A stretch of 64,000 nucleotides of DNA from Alphaproteobacteria bacterium (GTDB lineage: Bacteria; Pseudomonadota; Alphaproteobacteria; Micavibrionales; Micavibrionaceae), in NCBI GenBank assembly GCA_020848095.1, contig JADLAT010000003.1, positions 157,850 to 221,849 of the forward strand, given 5' to 3'. Under the pieces are notes generated by a model. It searched no databases, was not told the origin of the DNA, and saw only the letters and a list, made by a program, of their open reading frames with translations. Numbering within the stretch: position 1 is the stretch's first letter; each line of letters opens with the position of its first letter. Of the stretch, positions 53,938 through 63,068 are shown piece by piece. Both the position numbers and the translations under genes were made by a program.

Positions 53938-54870
53938 CTAAGGCACGTCACGTTCATATCTCCAACTGTTATCCGGTTTGCGGGGCTCTGGCTCTTCACG
54001 CAGATCATCATCATAATCAGAGAGTTGAAGGAACTTCGGTGGCTTTTCCCATGTAAACAGATGACTGTTTTCCATGTATCCTTTCAGGTCACGATAGGAG
54101 CGTTCCAACGAACGTTTCCCTTGCCGGATTGTACCGGGATCAACAAAGACTGGCGCACCTTGCGGCGACACGGCAATATCTCTGGCCGCCTGTATTTCAT
54201 ACCCCACCATCTTTAAAACAGCCGCAAATGTAACAAGAGCCGATTCATAATTGGTCATCGGCATTTCATGACGGGAACCATCGGCACTCATAATGGCAAA
54301 CTCTTCATGCATAGACAGATTGTGCCCCGGCACACTGTGATCAATCACAATGATGCCCCGATCAGGCAGAACCGGTCTATAAGCAAGAATTTCAATATCT
54401 CCGGCACCGGTACGTACACCATCCATCCCCATCCTTGCAAAGGGCTGCTCAACAATCGGCGTATCCAGCCGTGACAACTGATCCCCGCCCGCATTTTTTT
54501 GTGGAATACGGATAACAGCCAAATCGCCAGAGCTTTTCTTCCCTAACCAGACATTCGCAGATGTTCCTGAGCTAAATTCCGATACAGTTTCAATTCCATT
54601 TTGAGAAAGGAAACCTTTGAAACTCTCAAAGTCGCAATGCCCGACCGCGCCAGAAAAAATCTGGGTATGGGAAGATTCATCATAGGGCTTGAACGTTCTG
54701 TTTAAAGGAAATTTATATTGAGCGCTCTCAAAGCTCTGCGAGGCTGGAACGACAATTTTATTAAGATCAGGATCCCCCTGCAAATCATAAAGTGAGGCCG
54801 CCAGCACATGAAAATAAGTGCTTAAGGAGAGAAGGTCATTATACACATCTTTAGCATCATACGCAGACAT
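53938..54870 (-). CDS. Hypothetical protein with kinase-like motifs
   Basis: A 310-residue soluble protein without signal peptide. I do not recognise a named family. Three segments recall the protein-kinase fold: GTSANVWLG at 102-110 like a glycine-rich loop, LAVIRIP at 117-123 like the VAIK strand with Arg for Lys, and DIAVSPQGAPVFVDPG at 231-246, spaced as the N-to-DFG stretch of kinases (13 residues). The HRD Asp position is not acidic, so it may be a pseudokinase. GGAG lies 5 bases before the ATG at 54870. It is convergent with the EndoU-like gene. Confidence 0.65.
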   Translation of the reverse strand: MSAYDAKDVYNDLLSLSTYFHVLAASLYDLQGDPDLNKIVVPASQSFESAQYKFPLNRTFKPYDESSHTQIFSGAVGHCDFESFKGFLSQNGIETVSEFSSGTSANVWLGKKSSGDLAVIRIPQKNAGGDQLSRLDTPIVEQPFARMGMDGVRTGAGDIEILAYRPVLPDRGIIVIDHSVPGHNLSMHEEFAIMSADGSRHEMPMTNYESALVTFAAVLKMVGYEIQAARDIAVSPQGAPVFVDPGTIRQGKRSLERSYRDLKGYMENSHLFTWEKPPKFLQLSDYDDDLREEPEPRKPDNSWRYERDVP

Positions 54871-54942
54871 CACAGCTCCAAAATAAAATTACCCGAAAGA
54901 TCTATTTACAGAAAATATGCTCCTATGTCAAATATGAAAAAC

Positions 54943-55962
54943 TCAAGGCTTCCCGGCCCACAACACATCCTCGATCCGCTCCGCCCCCGTGGCCAGCATA
55001 GCCAGACGATCCACGCCCAGAGCAATTCCGCCGCTCTCCGGCAAGCCATATTCAAGCGCGGCTATAAATTCCTCATCCAGCGGGTATTCCTCCCCGTAAA
55101 GCTGCTTCTTCAAAGCCATTTCCTCATAAAAGCGCCTTTTTTGCTCCACAGAGTCTGTCAGCTCACCAAAGGCATTAGCCAGCTCTATACCGCAGACATA
55201 GAGCTCAAACCGCTCTGCGTAGCGTGGATCGTCAGGCTTGCGGCGGGAAAGAGAAGCCATGGCCGCCGGGTAATCATATAAGAATGTCGGAACATCCATC
55301 CCCAGATGTGGCTCCACTTTATCCGCCAGAGCTCTGAAAAACAGATCATCCCACCGGTCATCCTCGGCCACGCGAATACCCTTGGCCGCAATGGCCGCAG
55401 AAAAGGCGTCCCGGTCCTCCAGAAACGCGCCCAAATCAATACCAAGGTAATAATCAAACGCTTCGGCCAGAGAGAGCTTTCGCCACTCTGCGAAAGGATC
55501 GGACACGTAATCCTTATGTTTATACTGCGCAACGCCCAGACGCTCCGCGCAATGGCGCAACAACCCCTGACAATCGTCCATAATATCTTCATAGCCGCCG
55601 GGAGCGCGGTACCATTCCAGCATGGTAAATTCCGCGCTGTGAATCCGGGAGCCTTCCCCATTGCGAAAAACATGGCAAAGCTGGTACAGCTTGGGAACTC
55701 CGGCGACCATGAGCTTTTTCATGGCAAACTCCGGGCTGGTGTGCAGGTAAAGCTCCCGCTCCTTTTGTAAATCCACGCCAAGGATATCAGTTTTAAAGGC
55801 ATGAATATGCGTATCCATCACCGGACAGACCTGCAAGATGGGTGTTTCAACCTCCCAAAACGCTTCTGCATCAAAATATGCGCGAATTTCTTTTAACAGG
55901 CTCATCCGTTTTTGCAGGAAATCCTTGCGCAGATCAAACACATGCGGATGCCACCAGGCCAT
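54943..55962 (-). CDS. epmA: EF-P--(R)-beta-lysine ligase homologue (EpmA/PoxA/GenX)
   Basis: LysRS-like protein of 339 residues without the anticodon-binding domain. Class II motifs are visible: FWEVETPILQ (motif 1), FRNGEGSRIHSAEFTMLEWYR (split as FRNGEGSRIHSAEF and TMLEWYR, motif 2) and GIALGVDRLAML (motif 3). It attaches lysine or beta-lysine to elongation factor P. Neither efp nor epmB is in the window. It is divergent from rpmE. Confidence 0.9.
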   Translation of the reverse strand: MAWWHPHVFDLRKDFLQKRMSLLKEIRAYFDAEAFWEVETPILQVCPVMDTHIHAFKTDILGVDLQKERELYLHTSPEFAMKKLMVAGVPKLYQLCHVFRNGEGSRIHSAEFTMLEWYRAPGGYEDIMDDCQGLLRHCAERLGVAQYKHKDYVSDPFAEWRKLSLAEAFDYYLGIDLGAFLEDRDAFSAAIAAKGIRVAEDDRWDDLFFRALADKVEPHLGMDVPTFLYDYPAAMASLSRRKPDDPRYAERFELYVCGIELANAFGELTDSVEQKRRFYEEMALKKQLYGEEYPLDEEFIAALEYGLPESGGIALGVDRLAMLATGAERIEDVLWAGKP

Positions 55963-55990
55963 AGTTCTATCTTTCTCTTTAAGAAAACGC

Positions 55991-56019
55991 TTGCAATCTG
56001 CGTCTATAAACGATAAATA
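55991..56019 (+). promoter_or_regulatory. Promoter of rpmE
   Basis: TTGCAA (55991-55996) and TAAATA (56014-56019) with a 17-base spacer, 29 bases before the rpmE start codon. AGAGGAG at 56033-56039 is the ribosome-binding site. Confidence 0.65.
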
Positions 56020-56048
56020 ACCACCTTGATCAAGAGGAGTTTAAGACT

Positions 56049-56312
56049 ATGAAAGCCGACATCCACCCGGAGTACCACGCAATCAAGATTGTGATGACCG
56101 ATGGCACGGAATATGAAACCCGCAGCACCTGGGGCAAGGAAGGCGATGTTATGCGCCTTGACGTTGACCCGTTGAACCACCCGGCATGGCAGGGCGGAAC
56201 AGGCAAAGTGGTTGAGCGCGGACAGCTTTCAAAATTTGAAAAACGTTTCGGCAATTTCAGCGTTGGCGGAGAAATCAAAGACTCCCCTTCCAAGAAAGAC
56301 GACAAGAAATAA
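56049..56312 (+). CDS. rpmE: 50S ribosomal protein L31
   Basis: Ribosomal protein of 87 residues. It opens with [19 protein letters not shown] and ends with [25 protein letters not shown], the L31 pattern. The zinc-binding cysteines of the C+ form are absent, so it is the zinc-independent type. A Lys/Asp-rich tail follows. It has its own promoter and terminator. Confidence 0.93.
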   Translation: MKADIHPEYHAIKIVMTDGTEYETRSTWGKEGDVMRLDVDPLNHPAWQGGTGKVVERGQLSKFEKRFGNFSVGGEIKDSPSKKDDKK

Positions 56313-56342
56313 AGCTCTGATTTGCGAATCAGGACCACACGC

Positions 56343-56370
56343 AAAAACGTCCCTTATTGGGACGTTTTTT
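56343..56370 (+). terminator. Rho-independent terminator of rpmE
   Basis: AAAAACGTCCC, loop TTATT, GGGACGTTTTTT: a compact stem with a U-run, 30 bases after the stop codon of rpmE. It can also serve the convergent valS gene, since the other strand ends in a similar T-run. Confidence 0.88.
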
Positions 56371-56404
56371 ATTAGGCTCAATATAAAATTAGCGGATTTT
56401 TATT

Positions 56405-59062
56405 TTACGCTGTTTCCAGCTGCGCCAAAGCTTGCGTCAGCTTTTCCTGCAGGGCCAAAGCATCCGTAACGCGCTCTTTATGCTCGGTAATAATCTCCGG
56501 CGGTGCGTTCTGCACGAATTGCTCATTATCCAGCTTCTGGCGTGTTTTTTGTAAATCCTGCTCCAGCTTTTCGAGCTGTTTTCTAAGGCGCGCCCGCTCG
56601 GCATCCAGATCAATAATGTCGGCGATGGGCAAAATCAAAAGCGCCTCATCCAGAACCACCTGAATAGAGCCTTTTGGCACAGAATCACTCAAGGAAATCG
56701 TTTCGATCCGCGCCATACGCTGAATAATTTCACCATATTCCTCAAGTCGCGTTTTGGTGGCTGCACCGGCATCTTTAACCAAAAGCCGGATTTTAGCACC
56801 AGCCGGCACATTCATATCCGCCCGAACAGAGCGGATCTCGGAAATCAGCCGAATAAGCCAGTCCATTTCTAAAACCGGCGCGCCGCCTCTCAACGAATCC
56901 GGATACTCCGGCCAATGCGTAGAGATCAGCAGAGCCTCTCCACCGGTTGCCTTATGCAATTCCTCAGTGATATAGGGCATAAAGGGATTAAGCAGAACGA
57001 GGATCTGCTGCAAAACCCAGCCGGTTGTGGCGCGAATCTCATCCGCAACCGGGCCGCCACCCTGCAAGACAGGCTTCGTAAACTCCAGGTACCAATCGCA
57101 GAACGTACCCCATACAAATTGATAAATAGCGCCCGCCGCCTCATTGAATTTAAATTCGGCCATAGCCGCATCAATCTGCGCCTGCGCCTCGGCAAGCTGC
57201 CCCACGATCCAGAGATTGGGCGTATAGCGCACGGCCTGAGGGTCAAACCCCACATTCGGCATACAGGCATTCATTTCGCAATAACGGGCCGCATTCCAAA
57301 GCTTGGTGGAAAAATTGCGGTATCCCTCAACACGGTCTTCAGACAGCTTGATATCACGGCCCTGCGCCGCCATGGCGGTCAAAGTGAAACGAATGGCATC
57401 GGCGCCGTATTTCTCAACCAGCTCCAAAGGGTCCATAACAGTCCCCTTGGATTTGGACATCTTCTGCCCCTTTGAATCCCGCACCAGAGCATGCATATAA
57501 ACCGTCCGAAACGGCACGTCATCCATAAAATGCAGGCCCATCATCATCATGCGAGCGACCCAGAAGAAAATAATATCAAACCCGGTAACCAACACATCGC
57601 CGGGATAATAGCGCGCCAGCATATTCTTGGTATCCGGATCTTCCGAAGGCCATCCCAAAGTTGAAAACGGCCACAAAGCGGAGGAAAACCATGTATCCAG
57701 AACATCATCATCCCGCCGCAGGGAAACCGACTCGCCATAAAAAGCATCAGCATCTTTATGAGCTTCATCCTCGTCCTCGGCGACAAATATTTCTCCGTCA
57801 GGCCCATACCACGCCGGAATACGGTGCCCCCACCATAATTGCCGGGAAATGCACCAGGGCTGAATATTCTTCATCCATTCAAAATAAGTATTTTCCCAGC
57901 TCTTGGGCACAAACACAGTCCGCCCGCTTTGAACAGCCTCCACAGCGGGGCCAGCCAGCTTCGGCGCATCACAATACCATTGCTCTGTCAAAAACGGCTC
58001 AATCACAACGCCGGAGCGATCACCATAGGGCAATGCATTCTTGATATCTTCAATTTCAGCCAGTAAATCCAGCTCCTCAAGCTCGCTCACGATCTTCTTG
58101 CGCGCCTCATAACGGTCCAGCCCCCAATAGGCTTTGGGGATGCTTTCCATCTCCAGGATACGCGCATGTGCATCCATAACCGAAACCATGGGCAAATCAT
58201 GCCGCTTGCCCACTTCAAAGTCGTTAAAATCATGGGCGGGCGTAATTTTAACGGCGCCGCTGCCCTTCTCCGGATCGGAATGCTCATCTGCGATAATGGG
58301 AATCAATCGGCCAGTAATCGGTAAAACAACAGACTTACCAACCATGTGCCGGTAACGCTCATCCTCCGGATGCACGGCAACCGCCGCATCGCCCAGCATG
58401 GTCTCCGGGCGCGTTGTGGCAACCACGATAAAGCTTTCGGTCTCCCCTTCTACCGGATAACGAATGTGCCACATATGGCCCTTTTGCTCGCGCATTTCGA
58501 CTTCAATATCCGACAAGGCGCTTTGAAATTTAGGGTCCCAGTTCACAAGGCGTTTATCGCGATAGATCAAGCCCTCCTTATAAAGCCGCACAAAAACCTT
58601 ACCCACGGCTTCGGACAATCCCTCATCCATCGTGAAACGCTCGCGCGCCCAATCCGGAGATGCCCCCAAGCGCTTTAACTGGCCCACAATCGTGCCACCC
58701 GATTCAGCCTTCCAATCCCACACACGGCTCAAAAACTTGGCCCGGCCCAGCTTATGGCGCGAAGTGCCTTCCGCATCAAGCATCCGCTCAACCACCATCT
58801 GCGTCGCAATGCCCGCATGATCCGTACCGGGCTGCCAGAGTGCATCACGCCCGCGCATGCGGTTATAACGGATTAAAATATCCTGTAATGTGTGATTGAG
58901 CGCATGCCCCATATGCAAGGACCCCGTCACATTGGGCGGCGGCATCATAATAGTAAAAGGCTGCGCTTCACTTTGCGGCGCACAGGCAAAAGCGCCGGAC
59001 CGCTCCCATGTTCTGTACAGCTGCTGTTCTATTTTCTGAGGATCAAATGTTTTATCAAGCAT
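56405..59062 (-). CDS. valS: Valyl-tRNA synthetase
   Basis: Class I synthetase of 885 residues. The HIGH-type motif is HMGH at 50-53 (PNVTGSLHMGHALN), the editing domain lies about 200-340, KMSKS is at 534-538 (GQKMSKSKGTV), and a C-terminal coiled coil of about 60 residues closes the protein. It is a stand-alone minus-strand gene between rpmE and the PopZ-like gene. Confidence 0.96.
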   Translation of the reverse strand: MLDKTFDPQKIEQQLYRTWERSGAFACAPQSEAQPFTIMMPPPNVTGSLHMGHALNHTLQDILIRYNRMRGRDALWQPGTDHAGIATQMVVERMLDAEGTSRHKLGRAKFLSRVWDWKAESGGTIVGQLKRLGASPDWARERFTMDEGLSEAVGKVFVRLYKEGLIYRDKRLVNWDPKFQSALSDIEVEMREQKGHMWHIRYPVEGETESFIVVATTRPETMLGDAAVAVHPEDERYRHMVGKSVVLPITGRLIPIIADEHSDPEKGSGAVKITPAHDFNDFEVGKRHDLPMVSVMDAHARILEMESIPKAYWGLDRYEARKKIVSELEELDLLAEIEDIKNALPYGDRSGVVIEPFLTEQWYCDAPKLAGPAVEAVQSGRTVFVPKSWENTYFEWMKNIQPWCISRQLWWGHRIPAWYGPDGEIFVAEDEDEAHKDADAFYGESVSLRRDDDVLDTWFSSALWPFSTLGWPSEDPDTKNMLARYYPGDVLVTGFDIIFFWVARMMMMGLHFMDDVPFRTVYMHALVRDSKGQKMSKSKGTVMDPLELVEKYGADAIRFTLTAMAAQGRDIKLSEDRVEGYRNFSTKLWNAARYCEMNACMPNVGFDPQAVRYTPNLWIVGQLAEAQAQIDAAMAEFKFNEAAGAIYQFVWGTFCDWYLEFTKPVLQGGGPVADEIRATTGWVLQQILVLLNPFMPYITEELHKATGGEALLISTHWPEYPDSLRGGAPVLEMDWLIRLISEIRSVRADMNVPAGAKIRLLVKDAGAATKTRLEEYGEIIQRMARIETISLSDSVPKGSIQVVLDEALLILPIADIIDLDAERARLRKQLEKLEQDLQKTRQKLDNEQFVQNAPPEIITEHKERVTDALALQEKLTQALAQLETA

Positions 59063-59150
59063 GGCTGAAAGTTACAGGCTACGCCTCATATATTGCAAGC
59101 GCGTTTTTAAGCCCCCACCTATAAATTTTCTATATATCCCTTGGCGGGTT

Positions 59151-59807
59151 TTAATCTTCCAACGCCCGTTTAGCCACACGCTCCAACTCTTCCCGAACCA
59201 GACGATCAATAATCGCAGGCAGGCTCCTATCCAGCCAGTCACGCAAAAGCGGCTTTAGCTCACTGCGGACGATCTCCTCCAGCGTGATACCACCATGCTC
59301 AATGGCCGTTTTACGGGCAAGCTCGGCAAAACCGCTATAGGCTGCCTCCTCCGCGCCACGTGTTAAAATAGAATCATCCATCTCCGCAGGCGGAGCAGGT
59401 TCAGATTTAACGGGACGAGCGGAAACAGATTCGACAACCGGCTCAGGCTCTTCAATGACATCTTCCGCGGGGGCGGCAACACGCTCTTGCGCAGGCGGCG
59501 CTATTTCCGGTTCTACATCACGCAAATCAACCTCAATGGCCGGTTTCGTTTCTTCTTCAGACTCATTTTCCTCAGCCAGGGAATCAAAATCATCAACGAG
59601 GCTGGCGAAAGATTCTGGCTCCTCCTCCACCTTTTGCGTCAAATCAATGACATCCTCTTCATCATCCGCATCGAGATCGGGCTCCTGCGCCACAGGCGCA
59701 GCATCAGAGTCAGCCCCCCCCTCTTCGTCATCATCCGAGATGATTTGACGAATAGAGCTGAGGATTTCCTCAATCGATGGTTCCTGTTCGGTTTCTTGTT
59801 TGGCCAT
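59151..59807 (-). CDS. popZ: PopZ-like polar organising protein (DUF2497)
   Basis: Protein of 218 residues with the layout of PopZ: a short N-terminal helix EPSIEEILSSIRQIIS, a long acidic and Pro-rich disordered middle (about 25-135), and a conserved helical C-terminus LKPLLRDWLDRSLPAIIDRL used for oligomerisation. PopZ forms a polar matrix that anchors the chromosome origin. It is 88 bases upstream of valS, a common alphaproteobacterial neighbour. Confidence 0.85.
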   Translation of the reverse strand: MAKQETEQEPSIEEILSSIRQIISDDDEEGGADSDAAPVAQEPDLDADDEEDVIDLTQKVEEEPESFASLVDDFDSLAEENESEEETKPAIEVDLRDVEPEIAPPAQERVAAPAEDVIEEPEPVVESVSARPVKSEPAPPAEMDDSILTRGAEEAAYSGFAELARKTAIEHGGITLEEIVRSELKPLLRDWLDRSLPAIIDRLVREELERVAKRALED

Positions 59808-59927
59808 GTATCGCTTCTAACCCGACATTTCAACGCACAGTCTCCAACATTGGAGAGGCATTGTCAAAGAGGTCGCAGTATATTTCCCCCAGCCTATCCA
59901 CATACTTTATGCACGCGCATAAACTTT

Positions 59928-60590
59928 TTAAAAATGAAAAACAGGCTCAGGCGCAAATCCGGGCAAATACTGCGCCCCCGCACTGAACAAACGGATAGAC
60001 GGGAAATGCCCATCACCAGTGTTCGTAAACATGGTGACTTCGCCCATAACCTCGCCGGATTTACGGATTATGGTCAACAAGCGTCCACCAACGACCAACT
60101 GGCTTAATATGTTACGCGGGACAGATTCGACAGCCCCATTGAGCAAAATGGCATTATAGGGCGCATGCTCGGGATTCCCCTCACGCAGCCACCCTTTTAA
60201 GCCCACAATATTAAAATAGCCAAGGTCACGCCATGTCCTGATTCCATGATCCAGCATCGTTTCATTTTCCTCAACCGCCACAACCGTAGAAACCAGTGAA
60301 GACAAAATGGCCGCCGCATAACCTGTCGCCCCGCCAATATCCAAAACAACATGGTCAATCTGCGGCTCCAGAGCCTGAATCATCTGCGCCTGCACCATAG
60401 GCTCCAGCAAAAAGCGCCCCTCACCCAAGGGAAGATCCTGATCCCGGCAGGCGGTGGCCTGCGCATGACGGGGCGCAAATTTTTCACGGGGCACCGTCTC
60501 AAAAGACTGCAAAAGACCCGGAAGAATTACTCCCGCCGTATGGATCTGACAATCCACCATATTCCGGCGTGCTTTTTGAAAATCCATCAT
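59928..60590 (-). CDS. pcm: Protein-L-isoaspartate O-methyltransferase family protein
   Basis: Repair methyltransferase family, 220 residues. It begins with FQKARRNMVDCQI and has the SAM motif VVLDIGGATGYAAAIL (normally DIGTGSGY-like, here Gly-Gly-Ala-Thr-Gly) and the FAPRHAQATAC region that is typical of the alphaproteobacterial form. Those forms often stand near tolC and may have another substrate. The start has two ATGs in a row; either may be used. It is divergent from tRNA-Cys. Confidence 0.85.
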   Translation of the reverse strand: MMDFQKARRNMVDCQIHTAGVILPGLLQSFETVPREKFAPRHAQATACRDQDLPLGEGRFLLEPMVQAQMIQALEPQIDHVVLDIGGATGYAAAILSSLVSTVVAVEENETMLDHGIRTWRDLGYFNIVGLKGWLREGNPEHAPYNAILLNGAVESVPRNILSQLVVGGRLLTIIRKSGEVMGEVTMFTNTGDGHFPSIRLFSAGAQYLPGFAPEPVFHF

Positions 60591-60694
60591 GAAAACCGTC
60601 CAGCATCCATATTTTAAACGTGAAAATAAACCTGTCCTTAATTACCCCACTCCGCTTGCCAAGGCCAGTCGTTTTTTGTCTCAACAATGCCCTG

Positions 60695-60723
60695 TTGACT
60701 TGGGCGCATGTAAACTCTAAATA
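60695..60723 (+). promoter_or_regulatory. Promoter of tRNA-Cys
   Basis: TTGACT (60695-60700) and TAAATA (60718-60723) with a 17-base spacer, 25 bases before the first base of the tRNA. Confidence 0.7.
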
Positions 60724-60748
60724 TCGGGGTACTTATGCCATGACCGGC

Positions 60749-60822
60749 GGCGCGGTGTCAGAATGGTTATGTAGAGGACTGCAAATCCTCGTAAGCGGGT
60801 TCGATTCCCGCCCGTGCCTCCA
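60749..60822 (+). tRNA. tRNA-Cys (GCA)
   Basis: A full cloverleaf: acceptor stem GGCGCGG with CCGTGCC (one G-T pair), anticodon stem GAGGA/TCCTC at 60774-60778 and 60786-60790, loop CTGCAAA with anticodon GCA (60781-60783), T arm GCGGG-TTCGATT-CCCGC, discriminator T and genomically encoded CCA. The discriminator U is usual for tRNA-Cys. Its 3' half is the likely attachment site of the element that follows. Confidence 0.95.
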
Positions 60823-60866
60823 TTTTACTATTTATCCACATCCACATATGTTCGTGATTATCTTTG

Positions 60867-60896
60867 AAACCCGCAGAAAACAGCGGGTTTTATTTT
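60867..60896 (+). terminator. Terminator after tRNA-Cys
   Basis: AAACCCGC (60867-60874), loop AGAAAACA, GCGGGTTT (60883-60890), then TATTTT. It follows the tRNA by 45 bases. Confidence 0.75.
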
Positions 60897-60940
60897 GCCT
60901 GCGGCTTTCTGTATTCAGGGCCGTTCGTTTACAGCCGCAA

Positions 60941-60999
60941 ATTTTGTTGGTACATTTGTTGATATACCAACACCCTCACAGAGGAGATACCAACAAAAT
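60941..60999 (+). repeat. Inverted and direct TACCAACA repeats around the integrase start
   Basis: ATTTTGTTGGTA (60941-60952) and TACCAACAAAAT (60988-60999) are a perfect 12-base inverted repeat that ends on the start codon. A third copy of TACCAACA is at 60965-60972. They may be integrase arm sites or an operator controlling its own gene. The ribosome-binding site GAGGAG (60981-60986) lies between the arms. Confidence 0.7.
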
Positions 61000-62233
61000 G
61001 AAGCTGACAAACACCGCCTGCGATGCCGCCAAACCCAAGGAAAAGCCTTATAAAATGGCCGATGGACAGGGTATGTACCTTGAAATCAGGCCCAACGGCT
61101 CAAAATACTGGCGCATGGCCTACAGGATACACAGCAAACAAAAGCTGTTGGCCCTTGGCGTCTATCCCGAAATCTCCCTGAAAGAGGCGCGGGAAAAGCG
61201 CCGTGAGGCCAGAAAATTGATAGATCAGGGGATTGATCCCTCCAGAGATAAACAGGCCAAGAAACGCAAGGCGTATATCAATGCCAGCAACACCTTTAAA
61301 TCCGTAGCCCTCGAATGGCACGAAAACCAGAAAGGCCGCTGGAGCGATAACCACGCCAATAACGTCCTGCACCGGATGGAGCGGGATATTTTTCCCTATA
61401 TCGGCGCGGAGCCGATTGCCGATCTTGACGCGCCCGACCTTCTGGACGTTCTGAGGCGTGTGGAAAAGCGCGGGGCGCTGGATATTGCCGGACGGACACG
61501 CCAGATATGCGGACAGGTTTTCCGGTACGGTATCCAGACGGGCCGCTGTAAGCGCGATCCCTCCGCCGATCTCAAAGGCGCTCTGAAAACCCGCAAGACG
61601 GAGCATTTCGCCGCTATCGACACGAAGGAAATCCCTGAACTGTTGGCGGCGCTGGAGAAAAATGACGCCCGCCTGTATGCCCGTACCCGCCGCGCCATAA
61701 AATTATCCATGCTGACTTTCACAAGACCAGGAGAACTGCGAAAAGCCAAATGGGAGGAAATTGACTTTGAAGCCAAGGAATGGGTTATTCCCGCCGAGCG
61801 GATGAAAATGCGCCGCGCCCATATCGTTCCCCTCTCCCGCCAAGCTATCGCCATTTTGAAAGAGCAGAAGGAAGAAACCGGTCATATCAAAACTGATCTC
61901 GTATTTCCCAGCCAGATAAAGCCCAGAGAGCCGATGTCTGACGGCACGGTACGGATCGCCCTGCAAAAGCTGGGGTTCAAAGGCCGCATGACCGCGCACG
62001 GCTTCCGCGCACTGGCACGGACTGCCATTCGTGAAAAGCTAGATTATGAGCCGGACGTGATCGAATGCCAGTTAGCGCACAAGGCGGCTGGCCCCCTCGG
62101 TGAAGCCTACAACCGCGCCCAATTTTTGCAACAGCGTACCGTGATGATGCAGGAATGGAGCGATTATCTCGACACCGTTGCCGCCAAAGGCCAGGTTATC
62201 ACACCGATTTTCAAGGCAGGGAGAAAGGGGTAA
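60998..62233 (+). CDS. Tyrosine-type integrase (P4-like, DUF4102 arm-binding domain)
   Basis: Site-specific recombinase of 411 residues. The N-terminal Arm domain KLTNTACDAAKPKEKPYKMAD with the GMYLEIRPNGSKYWR segment is the DUF4102 type found in tRNA-targeting islands; a SAM-like core-binding domain (about 100-180) and the catalytic domain follow. Catalytic Arg in TFTRPGELR, His-x-x-Arg in AHGFRALART and Tyr in GEAYNRAQF are seen. The frame is open upstream through the tRNA, but the ATG at 60998 has GAGGAG ahead and marks the start of homology. Confidence 0.9.
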   Translation: MKLTNTACDAAKPKEKPYKMADGQGMYLEIRPNGSKYWRMAYRIHSKQKLLALGVYPEISLKEAREKRREARKLIDQGIDPSRDKQAKKRKAYINASNTFKSVALEWHENQKGRWSDNHANNVLHRMERDIFPYIGAEPIADLDAPDLLDVLRRVEKRGALDIAGRTRQICGQVFRYGIQTGRCKRDPSADLKGALKTRKTEHFAAIDTKEIPELLAALEKNDARLYARTRRAIKLSMLTFTRPGELRKAKWEEIDFEAKEWVIPAERMKMRRAHIVPLSRQAIAILKEQKEETGHIKTDLVFPSQIKPREPMSDGTVRIALQKLGFKGRMTAHGFRALARTAIREKLDYEPDVIECQLAHKAAGPLGEAYNRAQFLQQRTVMMQEWSDYLDTVAAKGQVITPIFKAGRKG

Positions 62234-62237
62234 TCCG

Positions 62238-62753
62238 ATGTCTGTTTTCGACGACATGACCAATGACGAAATACAGGCAGCACAGGACAGGCTCGATGAA
62301 TTGTGCAACCGGCATGATGTGGAAAAATTTAGTGTTCAGGGCGGCGTGGGACTTGCTGGCTGGCTGAAGCTGATTCAGGCGATGTGCGGTGTTGATGTAA
62401 ATCAACGCGACAAATCGGGCCGCAAGGCTAATCCAGATGAATTGGTTGATGATGTCAGGCGACAACATGCGCTTTATACGGATTTTGGACGGGTTGAAAT
62501 TTTTGACGATAAGGACAAAACAAAGCAAACAACATACAAAGTCTTGCCCGATTTTTATGGTAACGAAATACACAATTTTATTGCCGATAGTCTATCAGAA
62601 AAATACCGCAAAAAAATCACGCCTAGCAAGATCAGGGGAATCTTGAATAATAAACACAACAAGGAACAACTTGAACGGCTGACGCGAGACGAGTTTAAGG
62701 AACTTGAAAACGTCCCTTTTGATCCTGATGAATTTATCGAGGATGTAAAATAA
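62238..62753 (+). CDS. Hypothetical island protein
   Basis: A 171-residue, charged, probably helical protein that I do not recognise. It has no signal peptide or membrane segment. It contains a segment AGWLKLIQAMCGVDVNQRD and an Asp/Glu-rich C-terminus. AAAGGGG precedes the ATG at 62238, 4 bases after the integrase stop, so it is likely co-transcribed. It may have a role in regulation of the element; nothing in the sequence proves it. Confidence 0.75.
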   Translation: MSVFDDMTNDEIQAAQDRLDELCNRHDVEKFSVQGGVGLAGWLKLIQAMCGVDVNQRDKSGRKANPDELVDDVRRQHALYTDFGRVEIFDDKDKTKQTTYKVLPDFYGNEIHNFIADSLSEKYRKKITPSKIRGILNNKHNKEQLERLTRDEFKELENVPFDPDEFIEDVK

Positions 62754-62754
62754 T

Positions 62755-62787
62755 TTGCACGTAATTATCTCAGACCATTATGTGCAA
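62755..62787 (+). repeat. Imperfect inverted repeat upstream of the HTH gene
   Basis: TTGCACGTAAT (62755-62765) and ATTATGTGCAA (62777-62787) match at 10 of 11 positions, with an 11-base spacer. It lies in the gap between two island genes and has operator-like form. A second, smaller GC-rich palindrome CGCGGC/GCCGCG is at 62833-62850. Confidence 0.55.
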
Positions 62788-62870
62788 TTTATGAAAATGA
62801 CAGCAATGAACACCTGTGAGTAATTGAACGTACGCGGCAATCCAGCCGCGCACGACACAGGAGTTTATCA

Positions 62871-63068
62871 ATGCAAAATCCAAACGATATTGTCGCCTAT
62901 TCTATTGATGCAGCGGCGAAGGCCTCTCATACAGGCCGAACAAAACTTTACGCCGAAATCAAGGCCGGTCGCCTTCGTGCGATCAAGCTGGGCAAGCGAA
63001 CGCTTGTGACAGCCGAAGCCCTTTCCGAATGGCTTAACAGTCTTCCAGCCATCGGGGAGGACGCATAA
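62871..63068 (+). CDS. AlpA/excisionase-type helix-turn-helix protein
   Basis: A 65-residue DNA-binding protein of the MerR-like HTH_17 type. It has the pattern YSIDAAAKASHTGRTKLYAEI, then AGRLRAIKLGKRTLVTAEAL, typical of excisionases and AlpA regulators. CAGGAG lies 7 bases ahead of the ATG. It overlaps the primase gene by one base (TAATG). It probably controls excision or expression of the element. Confidence 0.85.
   Translation: MQNPNDIVAYSIDAAAKASHTGRTKLYAEIKAGRLRAIKLGKRTLVTAEALSEWLNSLPAIGEDA

Noticed and set aside
60620..60997. N-terminal extension of the integrase through the tRNA-Cys gene
   Set aside because: It would translate the tRNA; the conserved integrase start and GAGGAG place the start at 60998.
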